Below are positions 34,429 to 44,053 of a stretch of 58,609 bases of DNA, one piece after another. Source of the stretch: Thermoleophilia bacterium. Lineage in GTDB: Bacteria > Actinomycetota > Thermoleophilia > Gaiellales > Gaiellaceae. Numbering within the stretch: position 1 is the stretch's first letter; each line of letters starts with the position of its first letter. The notes under the pieces are model-generated. The model ran no database searches, was not told the DNA's origin, and was given only the letters and a program-made list of their open reading frames with translations. The position numbers and the translations under genes were made by a program. The DNA is taken from positions 1 through 58,609 of the forward strand of contig JADGPD010000007.1 in assembly GCA_017882615.1 (NCBI GenBank), read 5' to 3'.

Positions 34429-36366
34429 GTGAAGCGTCCGAATCTCAAGCTTGGCAGCGACTCGCAGCCGGAAATCTGGCTCGGAGTCAACTACTGGTCA
34501 CGGGCGGGCGGGCCGGAGATGTGGCTGGAGTTCGACGCGGCGGTGGTCGAGGAGGAGTTGCGCCAGCTGAAAGAGCACGGGATCGGGCTGACCCGCTCTT
34601 TCCTCGTCTGGCCGCAGTTCATGCCCGAGCCGGGCGTCTTCGACGAAAACCTCCTGGCCCTCTACGGAACCTTCCTGGACATCTGCGCGAAGACCGGGAT
34701 GAAGACGATCCCGACCTTCATCGTCGGGCACATGTCGGGCGATGATTTCGACCCGGCCTGGCGCGAGGGACGAGATCTCTACTCCGACCCGTTCATGCTC
34801 GAGCAGCAATCGCTCTATGTGCGCGAGGTGGTTGGCCGCTTCGCAACGCATCCCGCCGTAACGGCCTGGCTGCTCTCGAACGAGATGCCGTTGTATGGCG
34901 GCGCCGGTGAGCACGAGGCGGTCACGGGCTGGGTCAAGACACTGGTGCAGGCCGTCAGGGACGGCGGCGGCACTCAGCCGGTTTCGGCGGGAGACGGCGC
35001 CTGGGGCATCGAGACGAGCGGCAAGGAAAACGGCTTCCGCATCCGCGAGTTGAAGGACGTCGTCGACTACGTCGGCCCGCACGTCTACCCGCACGAGCGC
35101 GACGAATGGCGCCAGCTGCTCACCGCCGCCTTCGTCTGTGAGCTCGACCATTTCGGGCTGCCGGTGATCATGGAGGAGTTCGGCGCCACCTCGGCCTTCG
35201 CCGACGACGAGGCGATCGCCGACTACTACCGCCAGGTACTGGCGACGACGCTACTGGCCGGCGCGACCGGCTGGGTCGCCTGGAACAACACCGACTTCGA
35301 TCGCGTCGACAAGGATCCCTACCGCCACCATGCCTTCGAGCTGCGCTTCGGGCTGGTCGACGCAAAGGGAAATCCAAAGCCTCAATTCGGCGAGCTGGTC
35401 GCCTTCGGCAAGCTGCTGAACGAGATCGAGCTGGACCGCTGCGAGCGCGCCGAGACCAAGGCGGCGATCGTCGTCAGCTCCTATCTGGAGGTCGCCTATC
35501 CCTTCATCGACGCCGAGATCCGGTTCCTTGTGCGCGACTGCCTGCTGCAGTCCTATGTCAGCGCGCGCGCCGCCGACCTGGCGCCCGCTCTTACACGCGA
35601 GCTGGACGGAATCAGCGAGGAGGCCGCGCTGTTGATCGCTCCCTCGGCTCAGATGCTGACCGGGCCGGGCTGGCAGGACCTCGAGCGGCGAGCCGAAGCC
35701 GGGGCCACCGTCTTCGTCTCCTACTTCACCGGTCAAGGCCCCGGAGACCAGCCCTTCCACCCCGGTCTCTGGCATCCCGACCTGAACGCGTTCTTCGGCG
35801 TCCGCCACCGGCTGCGCTACGGGATCGTCACACCGATCGTCGAGGACGAGATTGTCTGGCGCTTCGAGCAGGATTTCGGCGGGCTGGGCGCCGGCGAGGA
35901 GCTTCGCTTCCGCGCCCGCGGCTCCAGCGACGGACGCTCGTTCCTGCCCCTGGAGCCCGTGACGGCGGAGGTCGTCGCCACGAGCTCGCAGGGGAACCCG
36001 GCGCTGATTCGGCGCCGCGTCGGCTCGGGCTCGATCGTGCTTTCCGCATATCCGCTGGAGTACATGGCGGCGCTGGGCGAGCGCGTGAATCCCGACGACA
36101 CCGTTCGCCTCTATCAGGCGCTGGCGCGCGAGGCGGGTGCCATGGCCCCGGTTCGGACCGAGCGCCCCGACGTCCACGTTGACCGTCTGGTCCGCGACGA
36201 CGGCAAGGTGTTCGCCTTCTTCGTCAGCTACAACCCAGGCCCGCTGGAACTCGAACCAGAGCTCGATGACGGCTCCTCGCTGCACGACCTCTCGACCGGA
36301 AAGCCGCTGGAACGAATCGCGCTGGCGCCGCGCGGCGTGACCGTCGCCGAGCTGCGCACTTCGTGA
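34429..36366 (+). CDS. GH5/endo-beta-mannanase-like glycoside hydrolase, 645 aa
   Basis: Intracellular-looking retaining glycosidase of the COG3934-like (beta-mannanase/GH5) type; no signal peptide. A TIM barrel covers about residues 15-340: LGVNYWSRAGG opens it, the acid/base Glu152 is in LLSNEMP and the nucleophile is about Glu250 in VIMEEFG. The C-terminal half has a glutamine-amidotransferase-like (beta-galactosidase trimerisation-type) region (LLIAPSAQMLTGPGW, VSYFTG) and a beta domain. GTG 34429 has AAGGGA 8 nt upstream; GTG 34381 is an alternative. Located 3 kb before the uronate operon, it may release sugars from plant polymers, but linkage is only by proximity. Confidence 0.85.
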   Translation: MKRPNLKLGSDSQPEIWLGVNYWSRAGGPEMWLEFDAAVVEEELRQLKEHGIGLTRSFLVWPQFMPEPGVFDENLLALYGTFLDICAKTGMKTIPTFIVGHMSGDDFDPAWREGRDLYSDPFMLEQQSLYVREVVGRFATHPAVTAWLLSNEMPLYGGAGEHEAVTGWVKTLVQAVRDGGGTQPVSAGDGAWGIETSGKENGFRIRELKDVVDYVGPHVYPHERDEWRQLLTAAFVCELDHFGLPVIMEEFGATSAFADDEAIADYYRQVLATTLLAGATGWVAWNNTDFDRVDKDPYRHHAFELRFGLVDAKGNPKPQFGELVAFGKLLNEIELDRCERAETKAAIVVSSYLEVAYPFIDAEIRFLVRDCLLQSYVSARAADLAPALTRELDGISEEAALLIAPSAQMLTGPGWQDLERRAEAGATVFVSYFTGQGPGDQPFHPGLWHPDLNAFFGVRHRLRYGIVTPIVEDEIVWRFEQDFGGLGAGEELRFRARGSSDGRSFLPLEPVTAEVVATSSQGNPALIRRRVGSGSIVLSAYPLEYMAALGERVNPDDTVRLYQALAREAGAMAPVRTERPDVHVDRLVRDDGKVFAFFVSYNPGPLELEPELDDGSSLHDLSTGKPLERIALAPRGVTVAELRTS

Positions 36367-36636
36367 GTTCAAAAGCGCTCTCGTAGACAGGGCGGCTCAC
36401 CTGATCGATAATCGAGCCGATTACTCGACCAGCGCCAATCGAGAAAAGCTCGCACCACTGCCGACCGACGTCCGCCGGTTCGGCGCGAGGTTGGGATGAG
36501 AGAGAACCGCCGCACATCCACGGAGAGGCCACGCGAAAGCAGGCTTCGAGATACACCTTCGCCGGCGCGTTCTTCTAGCGCGTCTCCTTCTGTTGAGAGT
36601 GGGCAATCCTTCCGAGCGGCGGGGTGTTGATCGGCG

Positions 36637-38526
36637 ATGGCAAAAGACAGACGCGCAGAGGAGTCTTCGCTCGCCGGCCGCGAGTCGCTGCTGGAGCTGA
36701 TCGACACGATCGACGCGATCGTCGTCATCCTCGACGCTGAGGGGAAGATCCGCTACACGAACCAGGTCGTCGAAAAGGTCACCGGCTACAGCCGCGAGGA
36801 GCTCGACGGCGGGAACTGGTTCGAGCTGCTGACTCCGAAGGACCGCTACCCGGAGGTCTGGGAGGAGTTCCAGAGCTTGACCGCCAAGGGCGCTTTGGAC
36901 AGTTTCGAGAACCCGATCGTGTCCAAGAGCGGCGAGGAGCGCTACATCGTCTGGCGTAACAGCGTTCTCCGGCGAAAGGGCAAGGCGATCGGAACAGCCT
37001 CGTTCGGCATCGACATCAGCGAGCGCAAGCTAGCCGAGGAGGCGCTGGCCGACTCCGAGAAAAAGCTGCTCGCGGTGTTCATGTCAGTCCCGGTCGGAAT
37101 CGTGGTCAGCGACCCGGAGGATGGCCGTATCTACGACGTGAACCAGGAGTTCGAGCGGATGTTCGAGCACAGCTACGACGACGCCGTGGGCAAGACGACG
37201 GTCGAGCTCGGGCTCTGGGCCGATCCAGAGGACCGGCAGCACTTGGTCGACCTGGTCGAGAAAGAGGGTAGAGCCACCGATCTCGAGCTCGCGTTGCGAA
37301 CAGCGAGCGGTAAAGAGCTGACGGTGCACACCAACGCTCTCCCCGTAACGGTCGGCGGCTCGCGCTATCTGGTTTACGCGCTCGCGAACATCACGGAGCG
37401 CAAGCAGATGGAAGAGCAGCTCGAGATGCTCAAGCACTCGATCGACGTGCACCCCGACGGCGCGTACTGGCTGGACGCGAACGGCCGCTTCGTCTACGTC
37501 AACGACGCCGGTTGCCGGGCCACCGGTTACGCTCGCGAGGAGTTACTGGGAAAGCCGGTCGAGCTGGTCAACCCCGCGGCGACGCCCGAACGAATGAAGA
37601 TCATCTGGGAGCGGCTCCGCGGCGAAGGCTCCTACACCTCCGAGACCGTGCATCGCCGCAAGAACGGAAGTGAGTACCCCGCCGAGATCACCTCCACCTA
37701 CGTCCAGTTCGGCGGCGAGGAGTTCAACTGCGGCTTTGCACACGACATCAGCGAGCGCAAGCGCGCCGAGGAAGAGCGCGCGCTGCTGGCCCGGCAGCTA
37801 CAACAGGCGCAGAAGATGGAGGCGGTCGGCAGGCTCGCAGGCGGCGTCGCGCACAGCTTCAACAACATCCTCACGGCTCTGGGCGGCTACTGCGAGCTCC
37901 TGCTGGCGAAGCTCCCGGAGGGATCGAACGGCCGGCTGGAAGCCGAGCAGATCAAGCGCGCATCCGATCATGCAGCTTCGATAACGCGTGAGCTTCTGCT
38001 CTTCAGCCGGCGCGAGGCGGCGCGGAAGGTGCGACTCGACCTGAACACCGTGGTGGTGCAGACGCAGCTGCTTCTGCGCGAGCTGATTCGCGGCGACATC
38101 AAGATCGTGGCGGCGCTCGCCCCGGTCGTGCCGCTGGTACTCGCCGACCACAGCCAGATCGAGCAGGTGCTGATCAACCTGGTCGTCAACGCCAGCGACG
38201 CGATGCCAAACGGCGGCGTGATCGCGATCGAGACCACCGATCTCGAGCTCGGCGAGCCACAACTCAAGGGAGATGCCACGCTCGATGCCGGGCGCTACGC
38301 GGCGCTCGTCGTCAAAGACAGCGGCTCCGGCATGGACGAGAGCACGCTCGCGCACATCTTCGAGCCCTTCTTCTCGACCAAGGGCCCCGAAATGGGAACC
38401 GGGCTGGGGCTGGCGACGGTGTACGGCATCGTCGAGGAGTCCGGAGGGCACATCCATGTGGACAGCAAGCCGGGTTCCGGCACGCGGTTCACGATCTTCC
38501 TGCCCGCTCTGCCCGCCCGCGGCTAG
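36637..38526 (+). CDS. Orphan hybrid-free histidine kinase with three PAS domains, 629 aa
   Basis: Cytosolic sensor kinase; no membrane segment. Three PAS/PAC units lie at about 15-130, 140-255 and 262-378, each ending in a DISERK- or NITERK-like motif. The dimerisation helix has GGVAHSFNNILTAL with His406. The residue after His is normally Asp (HDFNN) but is Ser here. An intact HATPase follows (NLVVNASDAM, DSGSGMDE, GTGLGLATVYG). No response regulator is adjacent. The start is ATG 36637; 270 bp of featureless sequence precede it. Confidence 0.92.
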   Translation: MAKDRRAEESSLAGRESLLELIDTIDAIVVILDAEGKIRYTNQVVEKVTGYSREELDGGNWFELLTPKDRYPEVWEEFQSLTAKGALDSFENPIVSKSGEERYIVWRNSVLRRKGKAIGTASFGIDISERKLAEEALADSEKKLLAVFMSVPVGIVVSDPEDGRIYDVNQEFERMFEHSYDDAVGKTTVELGLWADPEDRQHLVDLVEKEGRATDLELALRTASGKELTVHTNALPVTVGGSRYLVYALANITERKQMEEQLEMLKHSIDVHPDGAYWLDANGRFVYVNDAGCRATGYAREELLGKPVELVNPAATPERMKIIWERLRGEGSYTSETVHRRKNGSEYPAEITSTYVQFGGEEFNCGFAHDISERKRAEEERALLARQLQQAQKMEAVGRLAGGVAHSFNNILTALGGYCELLLAKLPEGSNGRLEAEQIKRASDHAASITRELLLFSRREAARKVRLDLNTVVVQTQLLLRELIRGDIKIVAALAPVVPLVLADHSQIEQVLINLVVNASDAMPNGGVIAIETTDLELGEPQLKGDATLDAGRYAALVVKDSGSGMDESTLAHIFEPFFSTKGPEMGTGLGLATVYGIVEESGGHIHVDSKPGSGTRFTIFLPALPARG

Positions 38527-38532
38527 CGATCC

Positions 38533-39321
38533 CTAGCGGAGCAGCTTCTGCGCGATGCCGCGAATAGTCTCCTGGCCGTAGCTGGAGCTGGAATCGCCGT
38601 CGGTCAGCACACAGATGACAACTACCTGCCCTCGTCGCTCGAGACGGGCGACCTGGTGTATCAGCTGGCCGCGATCGGTTCCGCGCCAGCCGCCCTTGAA
38701 GAAGACCTTCCAGCCATGCGAGCGCGCAACCTCGGGGATGCCCCAACTCTCCCAGGAGACGACCGAGGAGAGCAGTGAGCGGGCGTAGGCGTAATAGTGC
38801 GGGAAAATAGCCTGGGACAGATTCTCCATCAGTAAAGCCTGATCGTTCGTGGTCAGCTCCGCGTTTGCCCAGTAGCCGTGCACCGAGAAGTGGCGCATGC
38901 CCAGGCGGCGAGCGAGGTTGTAGAGGTGACCGTCCCCCACCTGGTAGTAGATCTCGTCTGCGGCTGTGTTGTCAGACAGCGTGATCATTGCGTGGAGCTC
39001 AAAGCGGTCGGTCGAGCTGAGGGGCTCGTGCTCGACTGCCTTCATATCGAGGAAGCTCGTCATGAGCATGGCCTTGACGACAGATGCCGAGACGAACTGG
39101 CGATCGCCGCCAAACGAATAGCGCTTGCCGCGCGAGTCGACGACGGTGAAAGAGACGATTCCGGCGCGCGAGCCGGCGTAGCGCTTGGCGGCGGCAACCT
39201 GCGCCGGCGAGGGAAAGGCCAGCGTGACACGGCGCTTATGACGCGGCTTCGAGGCCAGCGCGGCCGGCCCGCACAACGCGACGCCGAGAACTACGAGGAG
39301 CAGGAGACGCGACCGCGACAT
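38533..39321 (-). CDS. Exported penicillin-recognising serine hydrolase (class A beta-lactamase-like), 262 aa
   Basis: A signal peptide (MSRSRLLLLVVLGVALCGPAALA) is followed by the transpeptidase/beta-lactamase fold. Active-site tetrad SVVK is at residues 80-83, SDN at 116-118 and the KTG box appears as KGG at 209-211. I do not find the deacylating Glu of the class A omega loop, so a DD-peptidase-like or lytic role fits better than beta-lactam hydrolysis. ATG 39321 is the natural start. Its stop lies 6 bp from the convergent kinase stop. Confidence 0.88.
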   Translation of the reverse strand: MSRSRLLLLVVLGVALCGPAALASKPRHKRRVTLAFPSPAQVAAAKRYAGSRAGIVSFTVVDSRGKRYSFGGDRQFVSASVVKAMLMTSFLDMKAVEHEPLSSTDRFELHAMITLSDNTAADEIYYQVGDGHLYNLARRLGMRHFSVHGYWANAELTTNDQALLMENLSQAIFPHYYAYARSLLSSVVSWESWGIPEVARSHGWKVFFKGGWRGTDRGQLIHQVARLERRGQVVVICVLTDGDSSSSYGQETIRGIAQKLLR

Positions 39322-39435
39322 GACCGCTTAATAACAGACTCGGTCGATGAAATCGAGCGCGGGCGGCGGTAGCGCCGCTCTCGGGGGGTGCGGCTCGTTA
39401 TCCTGCTCGCAGCCGATCGAGAGGGCAGGTGACAG

Positions 39436-40644
39436 ATGAAGATCGTCGAGGCAAAAGTATTTACCTGCTGCCCGGGCAGGAACTTCGTCACCCTGAAGAT
39501 CAGCACCGAGTCGGGCCTGACCGGGTTGGGAGACGCGACCTTGAACGGGCGCGAGCTGGCGGTCGCCAGCTACCTCGAAGATCACGTCTGCCCCCTTCTG
39601 ATCGGGCGCGACGCCGGGCAGATCGAAGACATCTGGCAATACCTCTACAAGGGCGCTTACTGGCGCCGCGGACCGGTGACGATGAACGCGATCGGCGCCG
39701 TCGACGTCGCGCTCTGGGACATCAAGGGCAAGGCGGCCGGAATGCCCGTCTACCAGCTGCTCGGCGGCCGGGCGCGCGACGGCGTGCTCGTCTACGGGCA
39801 CGCCAACGGCGACGACATCCCCTCCACCCTGCGCGCCGTCGAGGGCTTCCTCGAGCAGGGCTACCGGGCGGTGCGCGCACAGACGCTGGTGCCGGGCCTG
39901 GAGAAGATGTACGGGATCACCAAGGAGCGGTTCCGCTACGAAGCGGCGGAGGGCGACCTGCCGCTGGAGACGGTCTGGGAGACGCGCCCCTATCTCGAGT
40001 TCGTGCCCAAGATGCTGCACGCCGTGCGCGAGAAGCTGGGCTTCGATTTCCACCTGCTGCACGACGTACACCACCGTCTGACCCCGATCGAGGCGGCCGA
40101 GCTGGGGAAGAGAATCGAAGACTGCTCGCTTTTTTGGCTCGAGGATCCGACGCCGGCAGAGCTACAGGAGTCGTTCCGGATCATTCGCCGGCATACGACC
40201 ACTCCGATCGCGGTCGGCGAGGTCTTCAACTCGATCTGGGACTGCCAGCAGCTGATCGAAGAGCAGCTGATCGACTACATCCGCATGGACGCGGCTCACT
40301 CGGGCGGGCTCACGCATCTGCGCAAGATCGCCGCGCTCGGCGAGTTGCACAACGTACGCACCGGCTGCCACGGCGCCACCGATCTCTCGCCGGTGTGCCT
40401 GGCCGCCGACCTGCACTTCGGCATCTCGGTGCCGAACTTCGGCATCCAGGAGTACATGCGCCACTCGGACGAGACCGACGCCGTCTTCCCCCACTCCTAC
40501 CGCTTCGAGAGCGGCTACCTGCACCCGGGCGAGGAGCCGGGGCTCGGCGTCGAGCTGGACGAAGGATTGGTCGAGCGTTTCCCGTACAAGCGCACCTACC
40601 TGCCCGTCGCGCGTCTGCGCGACGGCTCGGTTGCCAGCTGGTGA
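39436..40644 (+). CDS. manD: D-mannonate dehydratase (enolase superfamily, ManD/RspA-like)
   Basis: Mg-dependent enzyme that dehydrates D-mannonate to 2-keto-3-deoxygluconate. The 402 aa begin [22 protein letters not shown] and contain [37 protein letters not shown] and VYGHANGDD, a sequence pattern characteristic of the ManD/RspA clade. HDVHHRLTP and WLEDPTPAE supply barrel metal ligands. The start is ATG 39436 with GGCAGGTG upstream. It is first of an operon with an SDR (10 bp after) and uxaC, which together convert glucuronate through fructuronate and mannonate. Confidence 0.92.
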   Translation: MKIVEAKVFTCCPGRNFVTLKISTESGLTGLGDATLNGRELAVASYLEDHVCPLLIGRDAGQIEDIWQYLYKGAYWRRGPVTMNAIGAVDVALWDIKGKAAGMPVYQLLGGRARDGVLVYGHANGDDIPSTLRAVEGFLEQGYRAVRAQTLVPGLEKMYGITKERFRYEAAEGDLPLETVWETRPYLEFVPKMLHAVREKLGFDFHLLHDVHHRLTPIEAAELGKRIEDCSLFWLEDPTPAELQESFRIIRRHTTTPIAVGEVFNSIWDCQQLIEEQLIDYIRMDAAHSGGLTHLRKIAALGELHNVRTGCHGATDLSPVCLAADLHFGISVPNFGIQEYMRHSDETDAVFPHSYRFESGYLHPGEEPGLGVELDEGLVERFPYKRTYLPVARLRDGSVASW

Positions 40645-40654
40645 GGCGCCGGCC

Positions 40655-41500
40655 GTGACGCCCGAGCGAGAGAGCCTCTTGGCGCGCCTCTTTGGCCTGG
40701 ACGGGCGCGTCGCCGTGGTGACGGGCGGAAGCGGTGCGCTCGGCGGCGCGATCGCCGGAGGCCTGGCGGGGGCCGGAGCGAAAGTGGCCGTGTTGGCGCG
40801 GCGACGAGAGCCGATCGACGTGGTGGTCGAGGCGATCTCCCGCGAGGGCGGCGAGGCGATCGGGATCGTGGCCGACGTGACCAAAAGGGCGCAGCTGGAG
40901 ACCGCTCGCGCTGAGCTGATCGAGCGTTGGGGTGGCGTGGACGTGCTCGTCAATGCCGCCGGCGGCAACGTCCCCGGGGCGATCGTGGACGAGGCGAGAT
41001 CGTTCTTCGATGTCGCGGCGGAGGACTTCGAGCTGGCCGTTCAGCTCAACTTGCTTGGCACGGTGCTTCCGAGCGCCGTCTTCGGGCAGGCGATGTGCGA
41101 GGGCGAGCCGCAGGGCCGCTCGATCGTCAACATCTCCTCGCTGACGGCGCGGCGACCGACGACGCGCGTCGTCGCCTACGCGGCCGCCAAGGCCGGGGTC
41201 GAGAACTTCACCCGCTGGCTCGCCGTCGAGATGGCGCGACGCTACGAGGGCAAGGTGCGCGTCAACGCGATCGCGCCGGGCTTCTTCCTGGCCGATCAGA
41301 ACAGGGCGCTGCTGCTCGAGCCCGACGGGAGCCTGAGCGATCGCGGCAAGAACGTGATTCGCCTGACCCCGGCCGGGCGGTTCGGAACGCCCGGCGAGCT
41401 GGTGTCGACGGTGCTCTGGCTCGCGGGTGCGGGCGCTTCGTTCGTCAACGGCGCAGTGGTAACGGTGGATGGGGGCATGGATGCCTTCCGCGGAGTCTGA
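40655..41500 (+). CDS. SDR oxidoreductase, probable D-mannonate/fructuronate oxidoreductase, 281 aa
   Basis: Classical SDR with TGGSGALG (about residues 24-31), VNAAGG, the ISSL serine block, YAAAK (Tyr-x3-Lys) and FVNGAVVTVDGGMDAF at the end. Placed between manD and uxaC, it most likely catalyses the missing step, fructuronate to mannonate, as SDR-type replacements of UxuB do elsewhere; this role is inferred from position. The start GTG 40655 lies 10 bp after the manD stop; a TTG at 40631 would overlap manD. Confidence 0.88.
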   Translation: MTPERESLLARLFGLDGRVAVVTGGSGALGGAIAGGLAGAGAKVAVLARRREPIDVVVEAISREGGEAIGIVADVTKRAQLETARAELIERWGGVDVLVNAAGGNVPGAIVDEARSFFDVAAEDFELAVQLNLLGTVLPSAVFGQAMCEGEPQGRSIVNISSLTARRPTTRVVAYAAAKAGVENFTRWLAVEMARRYEGKVRVNAIAPGFFLADQNRALLLEPDGSLSDRGKNVIRLTPAGRFGTPGELVSTVLWLAGAGASFVNGAVVTVDGGMDAFRGV

Positions 41501-42914
41501 GCGGCTCGATCCCGACCGGCTCCTGGGCGCGAGCGTGGCGCAGCGAGCACTGGCGCGTCGCCTCTACGACGGGGTCGCCGGGCTTCCGATCGTCAGCCCG
41601 CACGGCCACGTCCCGGTCGAGTTGCTGGCCGAGCCCGAAGCGCGCCTGGGCCCGCCCGGACGTCTCTTCGTCACGGGCGACCACTACATCCTGCGCATGC
41701 TCTACTCGCAGGGGATACCACTCGAGGAGCTGGGCCTGCGGCCACTCGACGGCAGCCCGGCGGAGGAGGACGACCGTAAGATCTGGCAGCTCCTGGCCAA
41801 CAGCTTCCGCTTCTTCGCCGGCACGCCGAGCGGGCTCTGGCTGAGCGCGACGCTCGCGGACGTGTTCGGAGTCGAGGAGCGCCTCTCGGCCGCGAGCGCC
41901 GAGGCGATCTACGACCAGGTCGCCGCGCGGCTCGCCTCGCCGGAGCTCGCGCCGAGGGCGCTGCTCGATCGCTTCGAGATCGAGTTGCTTGCGACCAGCG
42001 ACGCGGCCGAGTCCGATCTGACCGCGCACCGGCGCCTGCACGCCGACGGCCTCACAGGGCGGGTGTGCCCGACCTTCCGCCCCCGGGCGATCGTCGCGAT
42101 CGGGGCGCCGGGCTGGCGCGGGGCGCTCGCGCAGTTCGAGCGGGTCTGCGGACTCGAGATCGCAGGCTACGAGGACTTTGTCGTGGCGATCGAGCAGCAG
42201 CGCAGGCAGTTCATCGAGCTCGGCGCGAAGGCCACCGACCACGCCGTCGAGTCGGTGCGAAGCGAGCGACTGGCGTACGCCGAGGCGGAGGCGATCTTCC
42301 GGCGCGCGCTGGCCGGCGAGCTCGAGCCGGGCGAGCCCGACCGCTTCGCGGCGCACGTGCTCTGGGAGTCGGCCCGCATGAGCCGTGAGGACGGGCTGGT
42401 CATGCAGATCCGCGCCGGCAGCGTGCGCGACCACAACCCGAAGCTGGCCGAGCGCTTCGGCATCGACATCGGCGCCGACATCCCGATCTCCGTGGATTGG
42501 ACGCGCGGCCTACGCCCGCTCCTCGTCGATCACGGCAGCGATCCGGCTCTGCACCTGATCCTCTCGACCCTCGACGAGGCGGGCTACAGCCGCGAGTTGG
42601 CGCCGCTGGCCGGCCACTACCCGGCCGTGCTGCTCGGACCGCCTTGGTGGTTCAACGACAGCCCGAACGGCACGCGCCGCTACCTCGACTCGGTCACCGA
42701 GACAGCCGGCTTCCAGAACCTCTCCGGCTTCGCCGACGACGCGCACAACCTTGTTGCCATCCCCGCCCGCCACGACATCTGGCGCCGCGCGACCTGCTCG
42801 TGGCTGGCGAGCCGCGTGCTGGACGGAGCGCTGGCGGAGGAGGACGCCGCCTGGCTCGCCGGGGAGCTGGCCTGTGGGCTGGCTCGGCGGGCTTTCCGGC
42901 TACCCGCGCCATAG
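41481..42914 (+). CDS. uxaC: Glucuronate isomerase
   Basis: UxaC-family zinc-type TIM-barrel isomerase converting D-glucuronate to D-fructuronate (and galacturonate to tagaturonate), 477 aa. Family signs are SPHGHVPVELL near the N-terminus, DHYILRMLYSQG, CPTFRPRAIV, MQIRAGSVRDHNP and PPWWFNDSPNG toward the end. It overlaps the SDR gene by 20 nt from ATG 41481 (ATG 41469 is an alternative), and it is the last gene of the manD-SDR-uxaC operon. No aldolase or kinase for KDG is in the window. Confidence 0.92.
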   Translation: MPSAESERLDPDRLLGASVAQRALARRLYDGVAGLPIVSPHGHVPVELLAEPEARLGPPGRLFVTGDHYILRMLYSQGIPLEELGLRPLDGSPAEEDDRKIWQLLANSFRFFAGTPSGLWLSATLADVFGVEERLSAASAEAIYDQVAARLASPELAPRALLDRFEIELLATSDAAESDLTAHRRLHADGLTGRVCPTFRPRAIVAIGAPGWRGALAQFERVCGLEIAGYEDFVVAIEQQRRQFIELGAKATDHAVESVRSERLAYAEAEAIFRRALAGELEPGEPDRFAAHVLWESARMSREDGLVMQIRAGSVRDHNPKLAERFGIDIGADIPISVDWTRGLRPLLVDHGSDPALHLILSTLDEAGYSRELAPLAGHYPAVLLGPPWWFNDSPNGTRRYLDSVTETAGFQNLSGFADDAHNLVAIPARHDIWRRATCSWLASRVLDGALAEEDAAWLAGELACGLARRAFRLPAP

Positions 42915-42951
42915 GGAGATGGGGCATCGGAGAGACTTCAACTCCGGACGC

Positions 42952-43896
42952 TCATCCTGCCTGCGGCGACTCGCGCCAGGTCTGCCGCGCCTGCGCCCAG
43001 TCGGGATCGTCGTGCCAGATGAACGAGCCCTCGCGCAGATCGTTCAGCGCCCACATCAGCTCCTCCTCGTTGTTCATCACGAAGGGGCCGTAGCGGGCGA
43101 TCGGCTCGCCGAGCGGCGCTCCCGAGACGAGTAGGAAGCGAACCGCCTCGTCGCCCGTTTGCACGCGCAATTCGTCGCCGTCGGCCAGAACGACGAGCCG
43201 CGGGGCATGCACCAACTGCCCGTCGAGCTCGCCGCGATAGCCGAAATCGCAGGCGACACCGAAATTGCCCTCGCCGCGGAAAACGTAGGCGAAGGCGTTG
43301 TGCCCGCGCGAAACGGGCTGGATGAAATTGCAGCCGGCCGGTAGCTCGACGTCGATGTACTCCGGCTCGGCGTAGATCTCGGTCACGGGGCCCGCCACGC
43401 CGCCGACCGCGCCGGCCACGACATGCACACGCACGCCGTCCTCGCGCTCGAACAGCGGGATGCTCGCGGCGGCCACCTCTTGGTAGCGCGGAGCTGACAT
43501 CTTCAACCTGGCCGGCATGTTGACCCAGAGCTGGAAGCCGCCCATCTTTCCGTCACGCGGCCTGGGCATCTCCTCGTGCATCAGGCCGCCGCCGGCCGTC
43601 ATCCACTGCACGTCGCCCGGGCCGATCGAGCCCGCGTGACCGAGCGTGTCTTTGTGGTCGACCTCGCCCGCGAGCATGTAGGTGACCGTCTCGATGCCGC
43701 GGTGCGGATGAAGCGGAAAGCCGGCCAGGTAATCCTCCGGATCGTCCGACTCGAAGTGGTCGAGCAGCAGGAACGGATCGAGGTAGTCGAGCGCCCGGCC
43801 TCCGATCGAGCGCTTCAGCTTGACGCCCGCTCCCTCTAGCGTGGGCTGCGGATCGATGATTCGGGCAACGGTGCGCGGGCGCGGGTTCGTGTCCAC
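42952..43896 (-). CDS. Pirin family protein, 314 aa
   Basis: Double cupin with the pirin signature FPLHPHRGIETVTYML (metal-binding His residues) at about 62-77, WMTAGGGLMHEE about 98-109, and the second cupin after residue 150. Bacterial pirins include quercetinase-like enzymes and redox regulators; which applies cannot be seen. GTG 43896 has GAGGAG 7 nt upstream. It is convergent with uxaC and divergent from dxs. Confidence 0.93.
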   Translation of the reverse strand: MDTNPRPRTVARIIDPQPTLEGAGVKLKRSIGGRALDYLDPFLLLDHFESDDPEDYLAGFPLHPHRGIETVTYMLAGEVDHKDTLGHAGSIGPGDVQWMTAGGGLMHEEMPRPRDGKMGGFQLWVNMPARLKMSAPRYQEVAAASIPLFEREDGVRVHVVAGAVGGVAGPVTEIYAEPEYIDVELPAGCNFIQPVSRGHNAFAYVFRGEGNFGVACDFGYRGELDGQLVHAPRLVVLADGDELRVQTGDEAVRFLLVSGAPLGEPIARYGPFVMNNEEELMWALNDLREGSFIWHDDPDWAQARQTWRESPQAG

Positions 43897-44053
43897 GATT
43901 ACTCCTCTCTTCCTCTCCGAGCGACACGCCACAGTTACCCGCGCGCGTCGCGAAGAAACCAGCGGTGTGTCAGGTCGCCGCTTTCGGTCTATAACTTTGG
44001 ACGTGCCTACACATGCTTCGCCGCGCGGTCCGCAGGAGGTAAGGTCTCGCGCT

